A DNA stretch of 6,605 bases from Paramuribaculum sp. (lineage in GTDB: Bacteria > Bacteroidota > Bacteroidia > Bacteroidales > Muribaculaceae). The notes under the pieces are model-generated. The model saw only the letters and a list, made by a program, of their open reading frames with translations, searched no databases and had not been told where the DNA came from. The stretch lies in NCBI GenBank assembly GCA_029051835.1, contig JAIDKJ010000449.1, positions 1 through 6,605 of the forward strand, in the 5' to 3' direction. Below are positions 1 through 5,688 of the stretch, in pieces. The position numbers were made by a program, and so were the translations under genes. Positions within the stretch are counted from its first letter, which is position 1. Every line of letters starts with the position of its first letter.

Positions 1-588
1 GGATGGTATGCAGACAACCGTATCATAGACACCCTGGCCGAGAAGTTGCAAGACAGCGGCATACAGGCTATAACCGTTCATCCCCGCACCAGAGCGCAGA
101 TGTATACCGGACGCGCCGACTGGGAAATGATAGCACGCGTGAAAGATAACCCCCGGCTGACCATACCGATCATAGGCAACGGCGACATCACCAGCGGACG
201 GGAAGCAGCGGAAGCTTTCGACCGATACGGTGTGGACGGAGTGATGGTCGGACGTGCCTCAATCGGCGCTCCGTGGATATTCCGCTCGATGAAGGCCGCG
301 ATCAACGGCGAGGAGGAACCTGTAATCACCGACGCCGAAAAATTCGCCATACTGCGCCGCCAGATAACCGAAAGCATAGAGCGCATCGACGAATACCGCG
401 GCATACTTCACATACGCCGGCATCTGGCAGCCTCACCGCTCTTCAAAGGCATAGCCAACTTCAGGGACACACGGATAGCCATGCTCCGGGCAGCGACCTA
501 CGAAGAACTGTCAGCGATCCTCAACCGAGTCGAAGAACAGCTGTCGACACAGGAAATCAAACGAAACACCACAACCCAACAGATATGA
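1..588 (+). CDS. dusB: tRNA-dihydrouridine synthase, DusB-like (5' end cut off by window)
   Basis: This enzyme reduces specific uridines in the D-loop of tRNA to dihydrouridine, using FMN and NAD(P)H, in the cytoplasm. Frame 1 is open from the first base, so the gene starts outside the window. The 195 visible residues are the C-terminal part of a protein that is normally about 320-350 residues long. Visible landmarks are the active-site strand VHPRTRAQMYTGRADW (residues 26-41, with the family's conserved His at 27), the FMN-phosphate-binding NGDI (60-63) and GRASIGAPWIF (84-94). A C-terminal helical domain follows, containing the tRNA-binding-type segment HIRRH (137-141). These match DusB more closely than DusA or DusC, but the subfamily is inferred. 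The stop TGA overlaps the next gene's ATG by four bases (ATGA), which suggests translational coupling. An internal TTG at 46 is not the real start, because recognisable coding sequence continues upstream of it. Confidence 0.93.
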   Translation, partial: GWYADNRIIDTLAEKLQDSGIQAITVHPRTRAQMYTGRADWEMIARVKDNPRLTIPIIGNGDITSGREAAEAFDRYGVDGVMVGRASIGAPWIFRSMKAAINGEEEPVITDAEKFAILRRQITESIERIDEYRGILHIRRHLAASPLFKGIANFRDTRIAMLRAATYEELSAILNRVEEQLSTQEIKRNTTTQQI

Positions 589-1298
589 AACGCAAACTCT
601 TCACCATCATTTTAGCCACAGCGGCAATCGCCGCCAACGCAGCCGAACCGACACGCTATGAGCTCGACGTCAAAGATTTCACCGAGCTTAAAGTGACCGA
701 CGGCATCAACGTCGACTATCGGTGCAATCCCGACTCGGCAGGCAAAGCCGTGTTCAACACATCGCCCGAACTGGCCTCGGCTATATATTTCGTACCCGGC
801 AAGTCAAAACTCGAAATACAGCTTGCCACAAAGGAAAACGGCAAATATGAAGGACTGCCTACCGTGACGGTTTATTCCAACTTCCTCTCGAAAGTGGAAA
901 ACTCAGGCGATTCGCTCGTAAGAGTGATCAGCATAGCCCCCGGCCCCAAATTCAAAGCACGGGTGATTGGCAACGGACATCTCCTCGTGCGCAACGTGAA
1001 AGCCAATCAGGTCGACGCATCGATCGACACCGGCAACGGCACCATAACCATATACGGATCGGCCGACCAGGCCAAACTGTCGACCACCGGCAAAGGCAAC
1101 ATTCAGGCCGACGCACTGACAGCCAACTCTGTCAAGTGCAGCCTGTGGGGCACAGGCTCGATAGGTTGCAGCCCCAAAGATGACCTTTCGGTGATGGGCG
1201 CCGGATCAGGCACCGTCTACTACAAAGGCCAGCCATCGATCAAAAACCGGTCGGTGGGAGTCAAAACCGCGCCCATTGACCCGACCGAAAGCAAATAA
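585..1298 (+). CDS. Secreted head GIN domain (DUF2807) protein
   Basis: This 237-residue protein is probably exported and of unknown function. It begins with a typical signal peptide: MKRK, a hydrophobic stretch LFTIILATAAIAA, and a signal peptidase I-type site ANA/AE near residues 19-20. There is no lipobox cysteine. The mature part is rich in short beta strands separated by glycine turns: GNGHL (129-133), TGNGTI (149-154), TGKGNI (168-173), GTGSI (189-193) and GAGSGTV (205-211). This pattern is characteristic of DUF2807, the 'putative auto-transporter adhesin, head GIN domain' family, which is abundant in Bacteroidota and predicted to form a beta-solenoid-like fold. Adhesin activity has not been demonstrated for most members. 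The ATG at 585 is chosen because the signal peptide starts there and it overlaps the dusB stop. The same frame is open upstream to 273, but that stretch lies inside dusB and is low-complexity shadow. The gene ends 3 bases before the flippase start, so it is the middle gene of a probable operon. Confidence 0.85.
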   Translation: MKRKLFTIILATAAIAANAAEPTRYELDVKDFTELKVTDGINVDYRCNPDSAGKAVFNTSPELASAIYFVPGKSKLEIQLATKENGKYEGLPTVTVYSNFLSKVENSGDSLVRVISIAPGPKFKARVIGNGHLLVRNVKANQVDASIDTGNGTITIYGSADQAKLSTTGKGNIQADALTANSVKCSLWGTGSIGCSPKDDLSVMGAGSGTVYYKGQPSIKNRSVGVKTAPIDPTESK

Positions 1299-1301
1299 AT
1301 A

Positions 1302-2786
1302 ATGGACGAGCAGGCGGAAATGAAACGCCGCGTAGCCGGCACTGTCAAATGGAATGCCATCGACAAATTATTGTCGATGGCTCTCTATACCGTCACAGGC
1401 ATAGTGCTCGCACGCGAAGTGCCAAAGGACGACTTCGGCCTGCTCGGCGCAGTGATGATATTCGCGGCCTTCGCCGCCCTCTTTGTCGACAGCGGCTTTT
1501 CATCGGCACTGATTCAGAAAAAACGCGTAAGCCGTCTTGACTACAGCTCCGTGTTCTGGCTCAACATGGCTGTAGCCACCGCCATATACATAGTCCTTTA
1601 CTTCTGCGCCCCGCTCATAGCCCGCATATTCCAGAACGATCTCCGCATCATCCCTGTGGCAAGAGTAGCCCTGCTTGCATTCGTTATCAATGCCACCGCC
1701 ATTGTGCAGACCAATCGGCTCATGAAGCGGATGCAGGTGAAAATGATCACTGTCAGCAACGCACTCGGACTCATCATCAGTTCGGTCGCCGCGATATGGA
1801 TGGCAATTGAAGGTATGGGCGTATGGGCGCTCGTATGGCAGACCCTGATCCTCTCCGCAGTCAAATCCATCATACTCTGGACCACCGGCCACTGGACTCC
1901 CCTGCTCCGCATATCGATGCAGTCGCTCAAGAGCTTTTTCAGAGTCGGCTCAGGCATGATGGGAGGAGCATTCCTCAACATCCTATTCAAAAACATCTAC
2001 GCGTTCATCATCGGCATGAGAGCCGGAGTGTTGCCTCTGAGCTACTACACTCAGGCCGACAAATGGAGCAACATGGGCATTTCATCGCTCACGGCCATCT
2101 TCACACAGTCGTTCCTTCCGGCACTGTCGCAGTTTCAGGACGATCCGCGACGCTTCGCCGCATCAACTGCAAAGATGAACCGCTTTACGTCATATCTGCT
2201 TTTTCCCTGCTGCGGACTGGCCATCATAGTGACCACCGCACTGTTTCATCTTTGTTTCGGCCCGAAATGGGACGCCGCCATATATCTCTTCCAACTGCTC
2301 ATGCTGCGAGGCATATTCACCGTGCTGAGCAGCCTTTACAACAACTACATACTGGCCCTCGGACGGTCGCGGCTCATCATCGTGACCGAATTGCTGCGCG
2401 ACTCCGCCGCCCTGATAGCAATAGCCCTGACATGGCCGTTCATAGCCCTTGAAACAGCCGAAGACCCCACACTCGGCATAGCGATATTGCTATGGGGACA
2501 GATCGGAGCCTCCGCACTCACATGGGGAGTGACTCTCATTGTGGCCGCACGGCTCTCCGGACGCAATGCATGGCAATTCGTGGCCGACTCACTCCCCTAC
2601 GCCGCCACCGCACTCATATCGGTGACGCTGGCCTCCATGCTCACATGGCTTACCGGATCGCCGCTGCTGCTCACCATCGGGCAACTCTCCATCGGTGCCG
2701 CCCTCTACATGGGACTTAACAAGATAGCCGGATCGCGAATACAGTCGGAAGTGATCGACCACTTCCGCTCCAGATTCGTCCGCTGA
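1302..2786 (+). CDS. Lipopolysaccharide/polysaccharide flippase-like membrane protein (MOP superfamily, Wzx/WzxC-like)
   Basis: This 494-residue integral inner-membrane protein resembles polysaccharide transporters of the MOP superfamily (Polysacc_synt families; Wzx, WzxC, TuaB relatives). Family members flip undecaprenyl-linked glycan units from the cytoplasmic to the periplasmic face. The N-terminus has the typical layout: a charged start MKRRVAGTVKWNAIDK (7-22), helix 1, then LAREVPKDDFGLLGAV (36-51), resembling the family's 'REL(T/S)PEDFGL' turn, and DSGFSSALIQKK (63-74). I count about 12-14 hydrophobic segments, around 24-38, 46-64, 84-110, 117-136, 148-168, 174-193, 215-238, 258-275, 296-318, 326-350, 356-383, 390-416, 432-452 and 455-474. 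The length is normal for the family. The start at 1302 follows the previous stop by 3 bases; an alternative ATG at 1320 would remove only six polar residues. No glycosyltransferases are visible nearby, so the substrate (O-antigen, capsule or exopolysaccharide) cannot be assigned. Confidence 0.88.
   Translation: MDEQAEMKRRVAGTVKWNAIDKLLSMALYTVTGIVLAREVPKDDFGLLGAVMIFAAFAALFVDSGFSSALIQKKRVSRLDYSSVFWLNMAVATAIYIVLYFCAPLIARIFQNDLRIIPVARVALLAFVINATAIVQTNRLMKRMQVKMITVSNALGLIISSVAAIWMAIEGMGVWALVWQTLILSAVKSIILWTTGHWTPLLRISMQSLKSFFRVGSGMMGGAFLNILFKNIYAFIIGMRAGVLPLSYYTQADKWSNMGISSLTAIFTQSFLPALSQFQDDPRRFAASTAKMNRFTSYLLFPCCGLAIIVTTALFHLCFGPKWDAAIYLFQLLMLRGIFTVLSSLYNNYILALGRSRLIIVTELLRDSAALIAIALTWPFIALETAEDPTLGIAILLWGQIGASALTWGVTLIVAARLSGRNAWQFVADSLPYAATALISVTLASMLTWLTGSPLLLTIGQLSIGAALYMGLNKIAGSRIQSEVIDHFRSRFVR
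2746..2767 (+). other. Stem-loop at the 3' end of the flippase gene
   Basis: CGGAAGTG (2746-2753) and CACTTCCG (2760-2767) form a perfect 8-bp stem with the 6-base loop ATCGAC, inside the last codons of the flippase gene. The sequence after it is not T-rich, so it is not a classical intrinsic terminator. It could protect the transcript's 3' end or be chance complementarity in coding sequence. Confidence 0.35.
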
Positions 2787-2815
2787 GATCCACCGACGTG
2801 ATATTCTCCCTATAT

Positions 2816-2834
2816 CCCGGCTGAAATAGTTGGG
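2816..2834 (+). terminator. Weak hairpin after the flippase gene, possible terminator
   Basis: CCCGGCT (2816-2822) can pair with AGTTGGG (2828-2834) across the loop GAAAT, giving 7 pairs of which two are G-U. It is the only hairpin I see between the flippase stop and the recombinase start that could end the upstream transcript. The bases after it are CCATGATTTG, with no clear U-tract, so terminator function is doubtful and readthrough into the recombinase gene is possible. Confidence 0.2.
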
Positions 2835-2844
2835 CCATGATTTG

Positions 2845-2857
2845 CACCTTTGCTTTG
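2845..2857 (+). promoter_or_regulatory. Possible Bacteroidales -7 promoter box for the recombinase gene
   Basis: Two overlapping near-matches to the Bacteroidota -7 consensus TAnnTTTG occur here: CACCTTTG (2845-2852) and TTGCTTTG (2850-2857), each with one mismatch in the TA pair. A TTG at 2830-2832 lies 17 bases before the second and could be a poor -33 element. Transcription would start a little downstream, giving a leader of about 20-30 bases before the ATG at 2885. This position also argues against the longer open frame that begins at 2837. Confidence 0.3.
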
Positions 2858-2884
2858 ACAACCGAACCATCAACCGCCAACGAC

Positions 2885-4087
2885 ATGACTTCAATCAAAG
2901 TAAAGTTCAAACCCGGACGCGGCGCGGAGCATCCCGGGAACATTGTCTATCGGATCAGCCGTTACAACCGATCGCGCACCATCACGAGCGGCTACAGGCT
3001 ATATGCAAGTGAATGGAACGCCACGGCTTCGACACCGTCGGCACAGATCGAGCCACACCGCAAACAGTACATAGCCGAAACCATCGAGGGGATACGGCTC
3101 GACATGGACACTCTGCGCCACATCGTCGACAGGCTGACTGGCTCCTCACTGCCATTTTCGGCCGAAGACGTGGCTGCGGAATTCATACGTTTCTCACGCG
3201 AATACTCGCTTTTCGCATACATGGAGAAACAGATTGACACACTCCGCGACCGAGGGAAACCGCGGACAGCGGAGATATACCGCACCACGCTCAACAGTTT
3301 CAGGCGATTCCGCTGCGACAATGACGTAAGGATATACTCCATCACTCCCGACATGCTACGGCACTACGAACAGTCAATGCGCGACAATGGCATAACTCCC
3401 AACACTTCGTCGTTCTACATGCGTGTGCTCAGAGCCGTCTACAACCGTGCAGCCGAAGAGGGGCGCTTCGATAATCTCCACCCCTTCAAAAATGTATATA
3501 CCGGCATAGACAAGACCGTCAAAAGAGCGATCCCCATCCCTATCATCAGCCGGATAAGATCACTGCCTCTGTCGCGGCATCCGAAGCTCGACTTCGCCCG
3601 CGACATGTTCATGATGAGCTTCTTTCTAAGGGGCATGAGCTTTGTCGACATGGCCTTTCTACGCAAATCGGATCTGGCCGGAGGGCGTGTCACCTACCGC
3701 CGGCGCAAGACCGGCCAGCAGCTGACCGTAGGCTGGACCAGAGAGATGCAGGCCATTGTCGACAAATATCCATGCAATCCCACTCAGTATCTCCTGCCTA
3801 TCATCACACGAAAAGACATCGACGAACGGCAGGTGTACCGCAATGTGTCATCGGCCATCAACAGCAATCTCAAAAAAGTGGCTGCGCTTGTCGACTCTTC
3901 ACAGCGGCTTACAATGTATTGCGCCCGCCACAGCTGGGCATCGGCAGCGCGGGCCAAAGGAGTGCCGATGAGCATTATCAGCGAAGGGATGGGGCATGAT
4001 TCCGAAAAGACCACCCGCATCTATCTGGCCAGCCTCGACACATCCGCCATCGACTCAGCCAACACTCTCATAATAAACTCCATTTAG
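2885..4087 (+). CDS. Tyrosine-type site-specific recombinase, Bacteroidales invertase-like
   Basis: This 400-residue protein is a tyrosine recombinase that should cut and rejoin DNA at specific sites through a 3'-phosphotyrosine link. Three regions are visible: an N-terminal arm-binding-type beta domain (about 1-46, KVKFKPGRG...NIVYRISRYNRSRTITSGYRL...EWN), a SAM-like core-binding domain (about 100-215, including TAEIYRTTLNSFRRF), and the catalytic domain (about 215-400). Catalytic residues are R249 (FFLRGMSF), K275 (RRKTG), R348 (YCARHSW), H371 (GMGHDS) and Y380 (TRIYLASL). The first His of the usual HxxR box is Tyr345, a change common in Bacteroidales members. The start at 2885 gives the standard N-terminus; the frame is open back to 2837 but that stretch is not family-like. 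Relatives of this type include promoter invertases as well as integrases of mobile elements. No att repeats, tRNA or element genes flank it, and codon use resembles its neighbours, so a resident invertase is more likely than a phage integrase. That choice is inference. Confidence 0.88.
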   Translation: MTSIKVKFKPGRGAEHPGNIVYRISRYNRSRTITSGYRLYASEWNATASTPSAQIEPHRKQYIAETIEGIRLDMDTLRHIVDRLTGSSLPFSAEDVAAEFIRFSREYSLFAYMEKQIDTLRDRGKPRTAEIYRTTLNSFRRFRCDNDVRIYSITPDMLRHYEQSMRDNGITPNTSSFYMRVLRAVYNRAAEEGRFDNLHPFKNVYTGIDKTVKRAIPIPIISRIRSLPLSRHPKLDFARDMFMMSFFLRGMSFVDMAFLRKSDLAGGRVTYRRRKTGQQLTVGWTREMQAIVDKYPCNPTQYLLPIITRKDIDERQVYRNVSSAINSNLKKVAALVDSSQRLTMYCARHSWASAARAKGVPMSIISEGMGHDSEKTTRIYLASLDTSAIDSANTLIINSI

Positions 4088-4143
4088 CACTTGAGCCGAT
4101 CATACACCAAAACGGCCCGCTTAAGAGCGATACGCATATAGCA

Positions 4144-4190
4144 AGCCCCTGTGCATGAAACCGATCCATGCACAGGGGCTGTTGTTATTT
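4144..4190 (+). terminator. Intrinsic terminator between convergent recombinase and gdhA genes
   Basis: AGCCCCTGTGCATG (4144-4157) and CATGCACAGGGGCT (4167-4180) form a perfect 14-bp stem with a 9-base loop, followed on the + strand by the T-rich run GTTGTTATTT. It lies 56 bases after the recombinase stop and 27 bases before the gdhA stop on the other strand. It fits a terminator for the recombinase transcript. On the - strand the hairpin is followed by only a few T residues (TTGCTATATG), so it may also stop gdhA transcripts, but less certainly. Confidence 0.85.
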
Positions 4191-4207
4191 CAATGAAGGA
4201 TGTGATG

Positions 4208-5545
4208 TCAGATCACGCCCTGACCCATCATGGCATTTGCCACCTTCATGAAGCCGGCAATATTGGCGCCCTTCATGTAGTTGATAAATCCGTCGGGCTC
4301 AGTTCCGTATTTCACACACTGCTCGTGAATGTCGCGCATGATCACGTGGAGCTTCTCGTCGACCTCTTCGGCACTCCACTGCAGATGCATGGCGTTCTGG
4401 CTCATTTCCAGTCCGGAAGTAGCCACGCCGCCTGCATTGACAGCCTTGCCGGGGGCATAGGTCGTATGCGAGCTTATGAAAGCGTCGATAGCCTCGGGAG
4501 TGCAGCCCATGTTTGACACCTCGGCCACCATCTCCACACCATTGGCTATGAGCTTGCGGGCATCGTCGCCGTCAAGCTCGTTCTGAGTGGCGCAGGGAAG
4601 AGCGATGTCGACCTTCTGCTCCCACGGCTTGCGTCCGGGATAGAAAGTAGCTTCGGGATAGCGCTCGGCATACGGAGCCACAATATCCTCGCCCGATGCA
4701 CGAAGCTCGAGCATATAGTTGATCTTATCGCCGCTCACTCCCTCGGGATCGTAGATATATCCGTCGGGTCCGGAGATTGTCACCACCTTGGCTCCAAGCT
4801 CGTTGGCTTTGAGCGTAGCGCCCCATGCCACATTGCCGAAGCCGCTGACGGCCACAGTCTTGCCCTTGATCGAATCATTTTTCTCGGCCAGCATGCTCTG
4901 AACGAAATAGAGAGCGCCGAATCCGGTGGCCTCCGGACGTATGCGCGAGCCGCCGAAGTCAAGACCCTTGCCGGTCATGGAGCCGTCGCATTCGTTGCGG
5001 AGTTTCTTGTACATACCGTACATATAGCCCACTTCGCGGCCGCCTACGCCTATATCGCCGGCAGGCACGTCGCGGTCAGGACCTATATTCTTCCAGAGCT
5101 CAAGCATGAATGCCTGGCAGAAGCGCATGATCTCGGCGTCGCTCTTGCCACGCGGCGAGAAGTCGCTACCGCCCTTGCCGCCACCCATCGGAAGAGTGGT
5201 GAGAGCGTTCTTGAATGTCTGCTCGAATCCGAGGAATTTGAGTATCGACAGGTTGACACTCGCATGGAAGCGAATACCTCCCTTGTACGGACCTATAGCG
5301 TTGTTGAACTGCACGCGATAGCCGAGATTGGTCTGCACTTCGCCGCGGTCGTCGGTCCATGTGACACGGAATGTCACGATACGGTCGGGCTCGACCATAC
5401 GCTCTACGATACGGGCTTTTTCAAACTCAGGATGCTGGTTGTAGACTTCTTCCACACACATCAGCACCTCTTTTACAGCTTGCAGATACTCTTTTTCACC
5501 CGGGTGTTTGGCCTCGAGGGAGCTCATGATACTGTTGATGTCCAT
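4208..5545 (-). CDS. gdhA: Glutamate dehydrogenase, hexameric family I
   Basis: This 445-residue cytoplasmic enzyme interconverts glutamate with 2-oxoglutarate and ammonia. Length and sequence match the complete small hexameric GDH family. The substrate domain shows GPYKGGIRFH (85-94, with the glutamate-binding Lys88), LPMGGGKGGSDF (118-129, with the active-site Lys124) and PAGDIGVGGREVGYMYG (161-177, with the catalytic Asp164). The dinucleotide-binding fold shows SGFGNVAWGA (234-243) and, at the end of the second strand, SGPDGYIYDPEG (258-269). KAVNAGGVATSGLEMSQN (367-384) is also diagnostic. In Clostridium symbiosum GDH, Phe238, Pro262 and Asp263 favour NAD(H). The equivalents here are Phe236, Pro260 and Asp261, whereas E. 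coli NADP-specific GdhA has Ser residues there. NAD(H) or dual use is therefore plausible, but inferred. The start at 5545 has an A-rich upstream region without a Shine-Dalgarno, as usual in Bacteroidota. The gene appears monocistronic, with its own promoter and a hairpin after the stop. Confidence 0.97.
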   Translation of the reverse strand: MDINSIMSSLEAKHPGEKEYLQAVKEVLMCVEEVYNQHPEFEKARIVERMVEPDRIVTFRVTWTDDRGEVQTNLGYRVQFNNAIGPYKGGIRFHASVNLSILKFLGFEQTFKNALTTLPMGGGKGGSDFSPRGKSDAEIMRFCQAFMLELWKNIGPDRDVPAGDIGVGGREVGYMYGMYKKLRNECDGSMTGKGLDFGGSRIRPEATGFGALYFVQSMLAEKNDSIKGKTVAVSGFGNVAWGATLKANELGAKVVTISGPDGYIYDPEGVSGDKINYMLELRASGEDIVAPYAERYPEATFYPGRKPWEQKVDIALPCATQNELDGDDARKLIANGVEMVAEVSNMGCTPEAIDAFISSHTTYAPGKAVNAGGVATSGLEMSQNAMHLQWSAEEVDEKLHVIMRDIHEQCVKYGTEPDGFINYMKGANIAGFMKVANAMMGQGVI

Positions 5546-5574
5546 TTTTCTGATCTTTAAGGTATAGAGATATT

Positions 5575-5582
5575 GGTTAACC
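5575..5582. promoter_or_regulatory. Palindrome GGTTAACC in the gdhA leader
   Basis: GGTTAACC is a perfect 8-base palindrome located 30 bases upstream of the gdhA ATG. It lies about 24 bases downstream of the -7 box, so it is probably within the transcribed leader. The pentamer GGTTA recurs at 5592-5596 on the same strand. It could be a binding site for a regulator of gdhA or chance in an AT-rich leader. Confidence 0.2.
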
Positions 5583-5605
5583 TTTGATTTTGGTTATTGA
5601 TGATG

Positions 5606-5613
5606 CAAATATA
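5606..5613 (-). promoter_or_regulatory. gdhA promoter, -7 box TATATTTG
   Basis: Read on the - strand, positions 5613-5606 give TATATTTG, a perfect match to the Bacteroidota -7 consensus TAnnTTTG. It lies 60 bases upstream of the gdhA ATG, leaving a leader of roughly 50-55 bases. No good TTTG -33 element stands at the expected 19-21 base spacing; that stretch reads GATGCTCCTCCTGCAACTG on the - strand. The missing -33 box could mean dependence on an activator. This is the only strong promoter match in the 143-base gap. Confidence 0.65.
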
Positions 5614-5662
5614 CTATTAAAACAGTTGCAGGAGGAGCATCAATCAGTTTAATTTTAGTTAA

Positions 5663-5688
5663 AAAATAACGATTTGCATGTACATGCA
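5663..5688 (-). terminator. Palindromic hairpin with T-run after the propeller gene, possible terminator
   Basis: TGCATGTACATGCA (5675-5688) is a perfect 14-base palindrome directly next to the stop codon of the leftward gene ending at 5689. Folded, it gives a 5-bp stem TGCAT/ATGCA with loop GTAC. On the - strand it is followed by AATCGTTATTTTTT. That arrangement fits a weak intrinsic terminator that would insulate gdhA, which lies in the same direction, from readthrough. Because the palindrome is perfect, a dimeric-regulator operator upstream of the gdhA promoter is the alternative. Confidence 0.45.

Noticed and set aside
273..584. N-terminal extension of the GIN-domain reading frame back to 273
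   Set aside because: It lies wholly inside dusB in another frame, encodes a basic low-complexity sequence with no family resemblance, and a clear signal peptide begins at 585.
1500..1996. Antisense open frames of 130-132 residues opposite the flippase gene
   Set aside because: They are unsupported by any recognisable domain and are explained by the codon bias of the flippase gene on the other strand.
2837..2884. Earlier start for the recombinase at 2837
   Set aside because: The extra 16 residues do not resemble the family N-terminus and overlap the likely promoter; MTSIKVKFKP at 2885 is the typical beginning.
2787..4207. Integrated mobile element bounded by att repeats around the recombinase
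   Set aside because: I compared both flanking gaps by eye and saw no direct repeats, tRNA end or accessory element genes, and base composition matches the neighbours.
4151..4516. Rightward open frame of 121 residues overlapping the terminator and gdhA 3' end
   Set aside because: It runs antisense to the certain gdhA coding sequence and begins inside the terminator hairpin; no family match is apparent.
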